From the NCBI GenBank assembly GCA_009760855.2, contig WPIO01000007.1, positions 7,263,501 to 7,327,500 of the forward strand: 64,000 bases of DNA. Direction: 5' to 3'. The notes beneath the pieces are model-generated. The model did not search any database. It saw only the letters and a list, made by a program, of their open reading frames with translations, and was not told where the DNA came from. Numbering within the stretch: the first letter of the stretch is position 1; each line of letters opens with the position of its first letter. Source of the DNA: Cristatella mucedo. Its lineage: Eukaryota; Bryozoa; Phylactolaemata; Cristatellidae. Shown one piece after another: positions 34,615-47,729 of the stretch. A program made the position numbers and the translations under genes.

Positions 34615-36376
34615 GTTAGAAATTGGGTCTCATGAAATACAAGATTGGCATCGAAACCGTGTGGCACGTCAGAGCGATAAGAAATTCGGGATTCTCACTC
34701 GTGGCATCCAAGTTCCGGCTTAGCGTTGCATGTCAGGCATTACAGTACATTGGAGAGTGCCGACGAGGCGCTGGGACCTAGCTGTGCTGCCTTGGCAGAA
34801 CGACTCGAGCCTGACGAGGCAGTACCAATAGTCGGCCGTCTGTACTCGGTCAACTTTCATGCAAGCTTGACCGAAAATCACCGAGATTGGGCAGTGCTAC
34901 ACCCACTTGCACTTGCACGCTTCACACTATTGGAGGCACTGGCTGTGCTCAGACCAGCGTCAGTCCAGTTTCAGCGTCTTAAACAGCATTGAGACTTATA
35001 TCACCAAGCAGACTCGTGCCGTCGCCTGCGAACATAGACATGCCACGCTTATGGATGGCTGAGTGCTCTATCTAGTAGGCAAGAGGCAACACAAGTCAAC
35101 CGACCATCCTGTTCAAACTCATGGTGAGTTACGGGTCAAGAGCTCACTTGACCAAGGACGGCTATGTTGAATTGCAAACAAGCAGCTAAACCTAAACGTG
35201 CTAACAGACCAGGTCTAACCTCGCCGCCATCTGAGCGAAAATAGACACATAAAAGCACTGACATATCGATCTCGAGTCGGAAAAGCGACTGGAACATCCG
35301 GTTGCTGTTTTGGTAGACCCACGAAAGCAAACCGAAGCAAAGAGCCGCGGCTCAATAGCGACAGCCTACGTCAAAAACTGCTAATTACCGCATTTCTCGA
35401 TTACCGGAAGTGTGCAGTTCAGTGCAAACAAGCCTGCTCGGTCTGAAGTAGCCACCGCAGACAAAAACCCGTGGTAACCGCAGGAGCTTGGCAACGCAGG
35501 CACTGTGCCAACGTGTCTATTTTGGTCTACGCTCAAGCCGGTCCAGAAACCCAAGGCAACTGGAGGGGGACCGGCTACGGTCCGAGACGTCACGCGGTGA
35601 GAAGCCTGTACGAGTGTCGTTCACGTTGCACCAGCCTAGAACCAGCTCCGTCACAAAGCGGTGACCAGAGTTCGCCTTGAAACAGTTCCAACCCAAGGCT
35701 GCAACTCAGAACCTGCTCCTAACCAATCCGGCCACGTGGCTGCTGCTCAGAACCTGCTCCGAGTCACCTCCTCCTACGGCAGCGATCCAGAGCATGCCCG
35801 ACCAACGGCAGCATTCCGTTATGTGCAGTAGACGGATCTCATTTACTGTCTCATCTTCGCTAATGTTCGGCTCTGGGCTCGGCGTTGAGAGATTTGTCAA
35901 GCTGATCATCGGAATTGCCCACCTAGCTGCCTGAGATATGTGCTGCCAAAATATTGCTCCCACACTCATAGTTACCAACTCAGATCCTAGATAGACCAGC
36001 TGAGAACATAATGCAATCGTCTTTTTATGGGGTTGACGTGTACAGATGGTTAATCCTAACATCGAGCACCGCAACAAGGGACTCTACTAGTGTAGCATCT
36101 TTGCAAGCCACACGGCTCGCATCACGTGGCCCCGGTGCCAGCTCATTCCTTATCGGGTAAGTAGCATCCGCTGAACAGGAGTTCGCACAAACATTCCATG
36201 TTGACTGACGTAAGTTGGACTTCGGAGATGAACCTAATAGCTTACGCGTCCAACTTGCAAGCTCGCAAGCAATCGGACACCGTCAAGGGTCAAGCAAATC
36301 GGGAAGCCGTTGTACACTCTCACGGTCCTCCCGCTCAGGCGTGCCCTGTGATGGCTGCAACATGTGGCTTAGCAGC

Positions 36377-36378
<2 letters not shown>
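34615..36378. other. Repeat-poor stretch, nothing recognised
   Basis: An 88-codon frame at 34726-34992 (+) has mixed, protein-like composition (RLEPDEAVPIVGRLYSVNF) but no family I recognise and no clear splice sites. Frames at 35471-35680 and 35706-36077 are likewise unassigned. Confidence 0.4.

Positions 36379-36472
<94 letters not shown>
36379..36472 (+). repeat. (GA)n microsatellite
   Basis: About 45 GA units. Confidence 0.98.
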
Positions 36473-36475
<3 letters not shown>

Positions 36476-36919
36476 CAGTTACTTCGAGCCAAGGAAGCTC
36501 CAGCAAAAAGAAGGGGTCAGGAGGTGGCTCGGGCTGGAACTACATTACTGACATTCTTCGTTTTCTCGACCCCTTTTATCTGAAGCTCAGAAAAAATTAG
36601 TCGTATGACTAGTATGCCCGAGCTCCAGGTGATTACTATTAGCCAACTCCTTCTACGAGGTTTCACTTTCTAGGAAACACATCAGAACGATGCTGTCCTC
36701 AGCCATGTGATGCCCTAGAAAATCAAAAAATGTCACAAGAACGAAGGCAGGCGTCGTGTTGTGAAAGTGCTGTCTCGCAAGTAACGTCAAGAATCTCTGG
36801 AGGTGGATCGTGCTTCTTACTATAACAACACTGTTCATTCAACAGCTTCAGCGTCGAAATTGGGTGCTGAGCAATTCGTATCTGTTAATTTCATCCGGAA
36901 TTCGTGTCTATTTATTTCA

Positions 36920-37125
36920 CCCGTGATATTTACGTAGCACCTCAAGGACGTTTTTATTGCCATCCGTCGGGCTACCGCACCTTTCAGATTGCCGAACTGA
37001 GACTGCAGATCACCTGGTTAATGGCAAGTGTCGATTGACCGACAAAACTCTTTACCGCAAGCAGGCTTCAAACCTGAGACCTCGGTGTTCAGAATCGAAG
37101 CAACTAACCGTCAAGTCCCCGACCG
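36920..37125 (-). mobile_element. Possible third tRNA-derived SINE fragment
   Basis: On the minus strand GGTTTGAAGCC (37064-37074) fits a box B and a GACGGTTAGTTGCTTCG stretch upstream could be box A. The rest matches neither SINE-1 nor SINE-2. The minus-strand downstream part ends near a CACCTCAAGG/TATTTA region. Confidence 0.4.
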
Positions 37126-37289
37126 CTGTTATAAAATTCACTTGCCCTAACAAGGTTTTGCTGTTTTAGTCAAGACTGCATCTTCTCCTTCCAAATGCAG
37201 CCTAGATGATCCCAGAGCTTTATACATGGGTTGACGCAGCCTATATTCCTCTCGACTACTCTGCTTTGCCACATAATAATGATAATAAT

Positions 37290-37440
37290 AAGAAGGCTAG
37301 CTGATTCAACAGCTTCCTTAACGAAGCGGCAGAAGAGCCCTAACTGTTATCCCAACCGTTTGCAGCGGACAATAATGGAACACTTAATGCCAGACTCGAA
37401 CCAGCGACCCGGGTCGTGAAGAGCACCGTACCGAATGAGC
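37290..37440 (-). mobile_element. Degenerate SINE-1 copy
   Basis: GCTAGCTGATTCAACAGCTT, GCAGAAGAGCCCTAACTGTT and ACTCGAACCAGCGACCCGGG line up with the SINE-1 body and box B in reverse. Many substitutions. Confidence 0.75.
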
Positions 37441-38340
37441 GAATGCCAGGGGTACCAATGTGCATCAACTCGCCGACACGAGCACCTGCAGCTCTAGCTC
37501 GCCTTGGTGTGCCGGCTGCACTCTTGACGGGCACATGCTGATCTAAGGCACTGTTAGAGTTACCAGGTAATTCCACGTTCATATAAGTAGGCCCTGGTCA
37601 CATTTGTTTAATGGATTAATGCACACTTTCTTCGCTATGGCTGCGGTCACGGCAAGCAGCATTGGTGCTTCGCAAATGACTTTGCTTGAAGCCACCCGTG
37701 AGACGTTGTGTGAGCCGATTACCAGACGCCCTGCTTTGATTTAACCGAGATGTCAGGTGTTTAAAATTAGCCAAGAAAATTTGTTGCCTGAAACCTGAGC
37801 CTTGCACCTATAATTAGTAAAGCTTAAGGCATTGAAACTGCAGGGATGACGTGCTAAATCAGCTCAATTATGGCTGTTATGAACTATTCGCAGTTCTTTA
37901 ATTATAACGACTAGGCCCGAGTAAGCGATAATCTATGGTCATGGCAGCATGAAAGCCGAAGGCATGTAATAAGGCAGGCTCAGTTGGTGCCTTAGCAGTC
38001 TCGCGGAGTCTCGCTGAAGGCCTTGAGCAGGATAAGAAGATTGTTGGCCGTGGTTGCTGACAGCCGTAACCCTCCGTCGTTGCCAACTAAACTTCTCTAC
38101 TCTGGATATGGACTTCCTCTACTACGGCGTGAGCACTCTTCGTTGCTGCCGAGCTCTCATGCTCCATACTCAATGCTGCATGACGCCGTTCTCTTCGTAA
38201 TACCTGCTTGCACCTGATGCTGTTTCTACTATGTGCTTCGAGGCATTAGTGTTTAGCTCAACCAGTTTTCTGCACTTGCCTGCAAGGACTATCTTTCGAG
38301 TGTCGTGTTTTGTGGCAAAGACTTCAGCTGCAGACGGTAA
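37441..38340. other. Unique sequence, nothing recognised
   Basis: Short chance frames only; ends at the start of a GA array. Confidence 0.45.
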
Positions 38341-38457
<117 letters not shown>

Positions 38458-39544
38458 TGAGATAAGGGCCGCTAGCTAACGGCAGGAGCCAGCCACTACG
38501 ATTGTTCGCTAGCAATGATGTTGCCGGCGCACTCACCAGCCGATCGAGCTCGCCACGCCTGTCAATCACTGTGTCAAGCCAGATGCCCTCTGGCAGAGAA
38601 TCAAGGGAGAGTCATCCCTTTCCAGCATGGGAGTGAGAGTGATGAGTGATGAGCTGGAGTAGCGGCTACAGTGCAAAGATCGGAAGCTTCCCTCTGGTGG
38701 GTCTCCTGGACGGCAGTGATAAGATGCGACTTAGGATAAGGCGGACCTGTTTGGCTAATACTGTCTTTCGGACACGAAAGCAGGTTCGACTGATTCCTTT
38801 TTTCGGTGAATTGGTTGAAAGGCAAGACGTGAATCCACGACATGGTTCAATGCAGTTTTTAGTTGCAGCCACTACCCTCATCGTGTTTGTAAGTTGGATC
38901 TTTGCTGAGAAGCCATTTCCAAATTTCTAGCCTGAGTGGCGAAACAGTCAGCCGGACTGGCTCCGCGCCTAGGGTGCTGACACGGCCCTACCCTGAGGCA
39001 GTGACGGCAGGGCAAGGGCTGAACGTAGCAACCCCATACCATTCCAAGATGTCGCCCGTGGCGTTCCAGGGACCCATCAGCGCAGCCGTAGATCCACAAG
39101 CGACGGCTCTGCTTTGGGTCCGAGCCGTCAGCTCAGCCTGTCATTTTATCACTTACGGTTTACAATATCTCAATCTTGGCGCACAGCAGGCGGCGCTCAG
39201 CCGACCTGGTGTTTGTAATATTGCAATCGAGCTAAAGCGCATGTTTAGCTAGACCTGCTGAGAAACTCTAGCCATCAGGGGCGAATGCAGAGCGTGGACT
39301 CGCCCCTGGCCGCTTCGGCAGCTCGTCGCCAAAGCTACGTACGGGTGCTTTCAACGCTTTCGCATTTTAGCAGCTGCTCGCTGTTACCACCGTTCCGCCC
39401 AATTGGTTGAGCCCTCGAAGGCGTCTCTGCCGCCGATCGGAGACGAGATCCTGGGCAAGCCTGGTCGCAGTACCTGACTAGGCTTACGCACAGATTCACT
39501 CTCATCAAGATCTCACCTTCAGACGACTCCTCAGATTTGAAATT
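38458..39544. other. Unique sequence, nothing recognised
   Basis: A 116-codon frame at 38902-39252 (+) lacks recognisable domains. Opposite-strand frames overlap it. Confidence 0.4.
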
Positions 39545-39628
39545 AATAAAAACACGATTAATAATAATACATTCTTACAGCGCCATCAGAAAGAGAATCT
39601 CTTTCTAGGTACTTAACAGACATTGGCC
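39545..39628 (-). mobile_element. LINE-B 3' tail fragment
   Basis: TTAATAATAATACATTCTTA, then GCGCCATCAGAAAGAGAATC and TCTTTCTAGG: terminal stem-loop and tail only. Confidence 0.75.
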
Positions 39629-40540
39629 TCAAGACAGTACTATCTTTTCCACCGATCCTATCTGTGTAACCTTTGATTCTGTCTTATGTGCTAGCTTCCC
39701 TAAGTCAACAGAAGAGAAGAGGATTGGTCAAAGTCAAGTTCAGAAAGCATGAGGTAGACAAGCGTTCTCCTTAGTCATTGTTACGCACTGACGTACGGCT
39801 AACAGTGGTGCGCCTATCTGAATATTGCTAAACTACGACTTGTCACTGAGCAAGTAACGAGGGCTAGCATCTATGACATGATTTAATGTGCAGGCACCAT
39901 CAATAGACGATCGCAGATTGGTAGAGCAGCTTGACCAGCAGCAGAGCAGCAGTTCATCGCATCGGCAGATGGAACATTAGCAGCCTCGAAGCAGGCTACA
40001 GGGTCCACAATAGCTATAACCGGCACAGGAAAACGGCACCTTCGTTTCATCCATCGTCAGTGAAGTCTATGATATCCGACGCCGACACTTTTATTAGTAT
40101 CAAGAGCCAGTACCTTGCTTTCGCGTTAATTATAAGCTGTCGCTCGCCAAGCCGTATGTCGGGTTCGCTGATTTCTTCCCAATTAGCTCTCAAATCATTG
40201 CCTGCAGCTATGCTGCATTGGTCACCTTATCTTTCATGGCATCTTTGACATTATGAATAGTAAGTTCAATCCTGCTGCCCTCATTAGCACACTCAAGTTC
40301 CGGCCTCAAAGCATTTGCAACTTTACTCTCAACAGACTGCTAGCTCTCCGTGATCTTTTTCTTGAGCTATTACTAATTAATTTTTGATTCAGGCATAACA
40401 GTATCCCTGCTTTTGAAGCTTGAAAGCATGCCAGTTATCTGACTTAAACTGCAGCTATAGTGAAGACACACCTCAAGAGACCAGCAGCCGTAAGGAGGGT
40501 GGAGGCAGCGCAGCGCAAGATTCGCCGACGCACCGAGGCG
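39629..40540. other. Unique sequence, nothing recognised
   Basis: No repeat family or exon recognised before the minisatellite. Confidence 0.45.
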
Positions 40541-40932
40541 CCGAGGTTCGCCGAAGTGTCACGCGTTCACCGAAGTGCTGAGGTTCGCCGAAGTGTCACG
40601 GGTTCACCGAAGTGCCGAGGTTCGCCGAAGTGTCATGGGTTCACCGAAGTGCCGAGGTTCGCCAAAGTGTCACGGGTTCACCAAAGTGCCGAGGTTTGCC
40701 AAAATGTCACGGGTTCGCCGAAGTGCCGAGGTTCGCCGACGTGTCACGGGTTCACCGAAGTGCCGAGGTTCGCCATAGTGTCACGGGTTCACCGAAGTGC
40801 CGAGGTTCACCGAAGTGTCACGGGTTCACCAAAGTGCCGAGGCTCGCGGAATTGTCACGGGTTCACCGAAGTTCCGAGGTTCGCCGAAGTGTCTCGGGTT
40901 CACTGAAGCGCCGAGGTTCGCCGAAGTGCTGA
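40541..40932 (+). repeat. 37-bp minisatellite, dimeric unit
   Basis: About 10.5 copies of a 37-bp unit (starts at 40544, 40581, 40618, 40655 and so on). Each unit is two related halves, GGTTCGCCGAAGTGTCACG and GGTTCACCGAAGTGCCGA. No unit contains a stop codon in the three + frames, so long frames run through it although 37 is not a multiple of three. Confidence 0.95.
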
Positions 40933-42314
40933 GCAAAAGCCACACTTTATATCAAACTTGTCGCCGCTCCTAGGGACAGCATGCTGCTCCTCGTTTGCAA
41001 AGATGCACACAAGAACCACTTATATTATTTTGAGTTCGCTAGCATATCCTCGGACTATTTGGAACCGGCACCCCTCCCCTGGGCTGAGGACTACGGGGTC
41101 TTTTTGTTCGCTCCCCCCCCCCCGGCTAGCAAACTGATGGGGCTCTTCGGTCACTAGCTAATCGCTGTGTTAGAACTACACGAGCAGACTTGCGATTCTT
41201 AGTTACTGCTGCCCTTTCCCGTTGCTTCTGCTGCTGGGAAACGCAGACGTAGCCGAACGGAACTCGATATCACTTTGAGTCATAGGAGTGTCAGCAAATG
41301 ATGGTCTCTCTTGAGAGCAATTCAAAGAGGCCATTGCTGCTTCGTGGACCTCGGTGAATCTGGCGGAGCAAGGTCGGTGCCAAATGTTAACAACACTACC
41401 ATAGGCAAAGCGGGCCCCGTATTAGCTAAATAAACAAACTAACTGGACGCCGCCTCTTAAGTTGCCACCTCGCCCAGATACAGTTACAAATTTCGTTGCA
41501 AAGGGCTCTCGTAGATTTAACCAACGACTCAGGGTGGAACTAGTTCAGCCGATGACCCTAGATGAACCCACACATCCTAATACCACCAGAGGTTAATTTG
41601 CATACACTTCATGCACATGCCGAATAAGTATACGTCGAGCCGTCTGGCCCTGCTAGACATTAGAGGGCATAGGCCCAAAAATGAGTTCAGTTGCCTAGCA
41701 GCAACACAAAACTTTTGGTATAGTGTTATGCCCACTGTGCCCGAGGTCTCAATAGCAATCGCCTGCTCTTGCCTCTGGTAAGGCATCCAATAGCTTCTAG
41801 ATCTGTAGGACTGCCAAGCTGTGCATCCAGCTATATTAAAAAACTTCATATCAAAATAATGCCGTTTATAATAAGTCGATTGAAATAGCCCCAACCTTGT
41901 ACATAGCCATTCGATGTTTGAATTTGAACGTACCCGAGACCGGCATGTGTCTGTCTTTCTCCTAATTAAAGTTGCTAACGGTCTGGAAAATTTCTTCGAC
42001 AGTGCTGTTGTCTTTGTAAGGCACCACTAAAAGCCACTGATATTCCGGGAATTAAACCCGGTACTTATATCATGCAAATCATTTGTTTAAATCCCTCATC
42101 AACCAAAACTTTGCTGCTAGGACGTCAGTTAGTTTGACGTTGTAAGCCCACTTTCTGCGTGTGCCCAATTAAGACATCTTCATTTGCTCTTCTCTGACAT
42201 CGTTTGAAGTAATATCTTTGAGTGAATAAAATCAAATGAACAAGCCAACGCATATAGAAATATTTCTTTTATTTTTGTGATTTATATTTGCAATATTCAT
42301 CCCAGTTGCTAGAA
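40933..42314. other. Unique sequence with a poly-C tract, nothing recognised
   Basis: A run of about 12 C near 41111-41122. No domain, repeat family or exon recognised in the rest. Confidence 0.45.
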
Positions 42315-43015
42315 GGAGATTTATTTTTGAAAATTCACTGGCTACCTATCAGGCATAGAATATATTCCAAAATTTTCAGTTTGGCTTAGAGGTCACTTCA
42401 CTCACTAGCACCAGCCTACCTATCCGAACTCTTGCTCAAAGAGTGTGCTGCGGCATCAACCGCTCGTCGGCATCTGGTGATCTCAATGCCCTGAGCACTA
42501 AATTGTAATCTTTTGGCGATCAAGGCGCATAAGCAACACAATTTTGGAACTCGCTACCGGGTGCGGTCACAAGAAGACCGAGCAAAATTCCTTGCAAACA
42601 GCGTGTCAAGACTTGTATCCAGCAGCACTCCGAGCCGCTTCAAGCTTTGTCCCTCGTAGTGCAGTGGATCCTTCAAGTCTCAGCTCGTCTGCTTCGGTCA
42701 GTTCTCACTTCTCCCAGTAAACATGTCCGGTTTTTGCTCCTACGTGTCATGCGCGCGTACCTGTGCACGACGCAGTGCATGATAATACTCAGAGGTTTTG
42801 CTGACCGGCGGCCATGAGTAAGTGTCTTCATATTTGCTTTATCGTGCCATTGCCTAAGCATGATATATTTTCGCTGGCATGCTTGATAATACCATATAGG
42901 CCTCTAACCATACCTACTGATTGTCTCACATTGAGCTGAAAAGCGCCTGAGTAGGGCTTGAGTTCTCTCAGAGCGCTAAAAGAACGACCCATTATTATTA
43001 TTATTATTTTTATCA
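42315..43015 (+). mobile_element. Old degenerate LINE-B-related copy
   Basis: Coding relics in order: IHWLPIRHRI-like, SLAPAYLSELLLK-like, FWNSLPGAVT-like. The 3' end follows with AAAGCGCCTGAGTAGGGCTT, GAGTTCTCTCAGAGCGCT and an (ATT)n tail at 42991-43012. The stem-loop is still pairable although the coding part is heavily decayed. Confidence 0.8.
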
Positions 43016-44150
43016 TTACATAAACTAGTGTATATGGCCAAAATATCTACAGAATCTTTAAAGAACAAACATTTAGTAGACTGTAGGAGACGAAACGCGC
43101 TTTCCTACAGCCTGAAGGCGCGGCTACGGCGAGACATGGCAGTATCGCATTAATGGCACTACAGTTGCGCGTGCATAACTAAAGACGCTAATTGCTTACT
43201 GTGTAGCTATAACTCCACTTTAGATGTTCTCAAACGCCTTTAGAAGGAGCGTTCACTCCGGCAGCCAATTCGTGGACCGCTTCTTCGAGAACTTTGAACC
43301 TCGCCCCAAAAGTAGTATCCACGCAGTATGAACAAGCATAGTTAAATAATCAAGTTACATCGTTGTTAAGTTATTAAATTAGTCTTAATTATTTAAACAA
43401 TTGGGAAACTCCCCAAATCTATGTTCCACCGTTGAGCCACAGTAACTTTGTCTTTGAAACGCACTGCCTGCATCCATAAGCCTCATTCCGGCTACTGCAG
43501 AGCGGTTCTTTCGTATTCGTTCGTTATCACTGCCGCTTGTGCGTGCTGAATGTTTATGGTTAGCCGATACCCAATGTTCTTCACTGATTTCACTTAGTTA
43601 ATCTCAGATCAAGCATTTAGCAAAAGATAAACGTGCTCTCAAGCAGCTCTAACGCCGCCGTTAAAATTGAAAGCTGTCGTCATTATTGCTTAAAGCCATC
43701 ACTATCCTCGAATGACTTTAAAATGCAGCAACGACGTATATGCAGAAGACCCAGAGGAACTACTGAAGTGGCTGCAGTTACCGGTATATTCACTAGATGA
43801 AAAAAGATAAAATTCTGCTTAGGCATTGGAATGTTATTTGCATGCCCCGTGATGGTTCCACGCTGTTCCGGAATGTACAAATAAAGTCTCTCACAGCTTG
43901 CTTGAAAATAGCCTTGAATCTGTCCGATGGCGTCCAACCAAACGCTCGATGCCTTCATAGCGGACTGAGATGGGACACGGGGCTATCACTTGCAGGCCGG
44001 ATAACGGCCGCAGCTGTGCTTACGTCGGTGAAGGGCGCTTTTTTAAATCGCAGGCAATATAAGACAACACAATTAACAACAGTTCAAACGTTCAGATAGA
44101 TAGAACAAGCTTTAATGTAGACAGGCATGCAGATAGATGGTAGCTAATAA
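43016..44150. other. Unique sequence, nothing recognised
   Basis: Short chance frames on both strands (43683-43958 minus, 43797-44099 plus overlap). No family recognised. Confidence 0.45.
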
Positions 44151-44151
44151 G

Positions 44152-44392
<241 letters not shown>

Positions 44393-44393
44393 G

Positions 44394-44683
44394 TGGAACT
44401 TAAAAACACACCTATTTAGGACAGCATTTAGTGGGTCCCTGTGATTCGTCCTTCACGTGCTTATGCGTGCTGACACTGTGCATGCTGCCACTAACCACAT
44501 TTGCATGCTGACCCTGTGCATGTCACCCCTAATCATGTTATTCATTTTGTTTGTTTTTTAAGCATGATTTTACTTACCATTACCATTTAATTGCATTTCC
44601 CTTTGCAGCAAATGTAAAGCGCCTAGAAAGAGATTAAGTTCTCTGAGGGTGCTTTATCAAGTACATTATTATTATTATTATAT
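44394..44683 (+). mobile_element. LINE-B 3' end, young, 5'-truncated
   Basis: Starts at the LKTHLFRTAF codons, then the full 3' untranslated region, stem-loop and (ATT)n tail. High similarity to the copy at 55805, including the AAACATGATTTTACTTACCA-type segment. Confidence 0.92.
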
Positions 44684-44765
44684 ACATGTATGTGTGTGTG
44701 TGTGTATTTTGTTGGCATAAAGTCCCACGGTTCACGGCTTCCGGTCGCTCTGTATTTTTAAAATA

Positions 44766-45594
44766 CAGTGGTACCTCGGCTCAGGAGTTTCTCGGCATAC
44801 GAGTGTTTCGAGATTCGAGCTGTCTATCGGCCGATTTTTTGCTTTGAGTTGCGAGCTAAATTCGGGTTGCGAGCCAGCTTCTGATACTCCACCGCTAGTT
44901 GCCGCAGCTAACGTCACACTGCGTGTGGGTTACTCGAGCCAATAAGGGTAGGGCAGCGAACGACGTTCCTTTATAAGACGCTGCCGTACGACCCGGGTGT
45001 GACGCCAAGCGCAGGCCTGTTGGTTTGCTCCCAGACAGACTCGAGTGAGCCATTGTGGTGTTTGGACGCGAAAGATCGCCAGACTCCGGGAATAAATCCG
45101 ACTACGGCAGGAACCGCTAAGTACGTACTGCATTCTATTTAGGCAATATCATCGTGAGAGTTCATCGCATAACTGATATCAATCGGCGCGTCCGCGTAAA
45201 GACCCGGGCAATAAACTGAGTTCGAGAAAACCCCGGCGGAAAGGGCAAAAACCGGTGAATAGGATTTTAGATGTTCATTTCAGCCTTTCTCCCCTAACTC
45301 TATAAGCATCTTCAAAACGTCATATCTCCAAGTTACTCATGTGCATTAGGATTAATAAAACCCCGTGTATTGCAAGACGATCTATTGCATTGTTTTTAAT
45401 ACAATATCCGTTATTTATAAGCACATTTTGTAATTTAAAAATATGTGAAAAAAATCGGTGTTCTTTTGGAGGTCCGGAACAGATTAATGCTATTTCAATT
45501 AATTTCAACGGGGAAAATGGATTTGACGTGGGAGTCATTTGAGTTACGAGCTCCGGCACTGAGCGAATTAAACTCGCAAGCCGAGGTGCCACTG
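44766..45594 (+). mobile_element. Non-autonomous Tigger/pogo-like DNA transposon
   Basis: 829 bp bounded by inverted ends CAGTGGTACCTCGGCT (left) and its near-perfect complement AGCCGAGGTGCCACTG (right), each flanked by a TA target duplication (44764-44765 and 45595-45596). The subterminal ACGAG/CTCGTAACTCAAA wording fits the Tc1/mariner superfamily Tigger/pogo group. No transposase-like frame inside, so it would depend on a transposase supplied in trans. Confidence 0.88.
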
Positions 45595-45596
45595 TA

Positions 45597-46080
45597 CTGC
45601 TTTACTTGTACGCCCTATAAAGGCAAGCAATTTAACTATTGGCGGGTAGCCAAGGATGCGGAGGGTGATATTCCTTCCGTGGTGGCTCTCCTACTCACCT
45701 GGACCAGCGTACGTTGCGCTACTGATACGCAGGCGCAATGCGTGCAGCTTGGCGCCAGCGTCGTAGCGATGAACGCACAGCGTCCAGTCTCGCTGCACAT
45801 CGCGATTCGAATCGTGAAAAGCAAGCGGAAAATTGAAGCTTAGGCTTTCAAGCCTTGTTTCAAGCGACAAATGCAAAGTAGTCCCCACAGGTCATTTAGT
45901 AGAGCCCCGCATTAGTAACTTAGAGGATGCACGATCGCTCGCAGCGCGGGATGCACCTTTGCTTCTGCGCTCAGTCTCACTGCAGACTGAGTCTCACTCA
46001 GTCTCACATGCGTCCTCTGGTCGCTCTGCATTTTGAAATATATATATATACATACATATATATATATAAACTACATTTAG
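45597..46080. other. Unique sequence, nothing recognised
   Basis: An open frame at 45445-45843 crosses the end of the DNA transposon and is not a gene. A GGTCGCTCTGCATTTT segment at 46019-46034 resembles one at 44745-44760 just left of the transposon. Confidence 0.4.
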
Positions 46081-46132
46081 AGAGAGAGAGAGAAAGTGAT
46101 AGATGAATATGTATGAGTTTAAGCGCGCGCGC

Positions 46133-46210
<78 letters not shown>

Positions 46211-46261
46211 TGTGCTCGTGTGTGTTCGCGCGCTTGTGCGCGTGTATACAGGTGTAAAGGC

Positions 46262-46324
<63 letters not shown>

Positions 46325-46325
46325 G

Positions 46326-46364
<39 letters not shown>
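46080..46364 (+). repeat. (GA)n/(GT)n/(TA)n compound microsatellite
   Basis: Short GA, then CG and about 70 bp of GT (46134-46203), a GTGTGCTC variant zone, then about 100 bp of TA (46264-46362). Confidence 0.97.
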
Positions 46365-46599
46365 TTTATGTACCTGTCGATGGATAGATCGATACAGGGA
46401 GAGGGATAGAGAAGGTAGCTGAGTGGAAGAGAGACTGACACATATGCGGCGAGACCTGCTGCTTTCGAGTCGGACCAGGAAGAGAAATAAGGTCAGGAAG
46501 TTGAGCAAATGAAGAGCCGTCAGCGCGCTGCCTCGCTCGTCGAGTCGTCGCCCATCCACAGAGCGTCCACTCTAGCTGCTTTCTTCGGACTGGCCGCGG

Positions 46600-47640
46600 G
46601 ACCACGCGGGCTCAGGCATTTTCTACCGTGCCGCCCTCTTACTTTTTAACTTCGGACCATCGCTTTCATGCGAACAGTTAGCTAAATGGTGACTCTGCGG
46701 CGTGCATTCGATTTTTTTCGCCACGTTAGCTGAGCGTTTGCCCTGGGCAGCGGCTTGTAACTGTACTGGGAGGGGTTAGTCACTTCCGGTCCGTTGGACT
46801 GGCCGAGCTTTAACGTATTGCCGGCGTTTGATTGGCACGACGTTCTCGCGAGGACAGTCGGCAAGGTGCGCTGGGTCGATTGCGGAGCAGCGCTCAAGTT
46901 CGGGCTGTTAGCACGGCGCGTTTCAGACTTCCGAGTCGCGCGGCGGTAGCGGCGGAAGTAGCGCAAAATGCCAGCTGCCCGGAAATCGGCATTGGCGTGC
47001 ACCGAGTTGAAGTACGACTTCCACGAGATGGATCACTGCAGGCAATATCGACCTTGCGCGAGCTTGGCTCCACTGCGAATCGACTTTTTTAACGAGTTTT
47101 CGTCGGCTAGCTGGTCCCTCGTCGGCGAATCGCCCACCCTCCGACTTGACGATTCTGACGCGAGCCGGCTTTCTGCAGTCGCCGAGCGTCAAAGTAATCG
47201 GCGAGCCCGTCGAGGGAGGGGAGAGAGCGGCGAGGAGACATTCGATTCTTTCTCGGCGCGGCTTCGCGCCGCAGCAGCCTCAGCTAATGGCCGCCGATCG
47301 ACCGTCCTCGAGGCTCGGCCACCGCGCGCCGAGTCACTCTCGACGGTCGACGCTCAAAGCCCGCCGCGAGCACGGCGGGCTTTGAGCGGCGCGCTTTGAG
47401 ACGGGCAGGTCGCTCGCGCTCGGCTTTCCGCTTCCGCTGCCACGGGGCTGCCTGCAGCCGACGCCAACGCCGCAGTAGGCGGGCGGACTTGCCGCCGCCA
47501 TTGCTTTCCCGTTCGCTCCGCGGCTGCAGCAGTGAGGCCCGCTTCGGACCCCGGCGTACGAACGCGAATAAAGCGGCTCAGATGATGAAGTCGATGCCCG
47601 CACGCGCTCGTAGCCGAAACGGCCCAGCTGTCTAGCTGTA
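46600..47640. other. CpG-rich block 1
   Basis: Sharp rise in G+C and CpG compared with everything upstream. It contains a 143-codon open frame starting ATG at 46968 (+) with no recognised domain and overlapping opposite-strand frames. It may be a CpG island and promoter region; no TATA box or transcript can be assigned. Confidence 0.5.
47351..47388 (+). repeat. Perfect 16-bp inverted repeat, 6-nt loop
   Basis: CGCTCAAAGCCCGCCG at 47351-47366 and CGGCGGGCTTTGAGCG at 47373-47388 are exact reverse complements around CGAGCA. Confidence 0.9.
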
Positions 47641-47729
47641 GCGCGACCCGAGACCTGCTCTGATTGGTGGATCGGAAATGCCGTTTGCTTCCCTTTTCCA
47701 GAAGGCGCGCTCTTCGACGGAACGTTCGT

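Noticed and set aside
40541..40932. CRISPR-like array
   Set aside because: Repeats are contiguous with no unique spacers, and the genome is eukaryotic; it is a minisatellite.
46968..47399. 143-codon + strand frame beginning MPAARKSALACTELKYDFHE
   Set aside because: Kept only as a note inside CpG block 1. The start context is modest, overlapping minus frames are equally long, and no domain is recognised.
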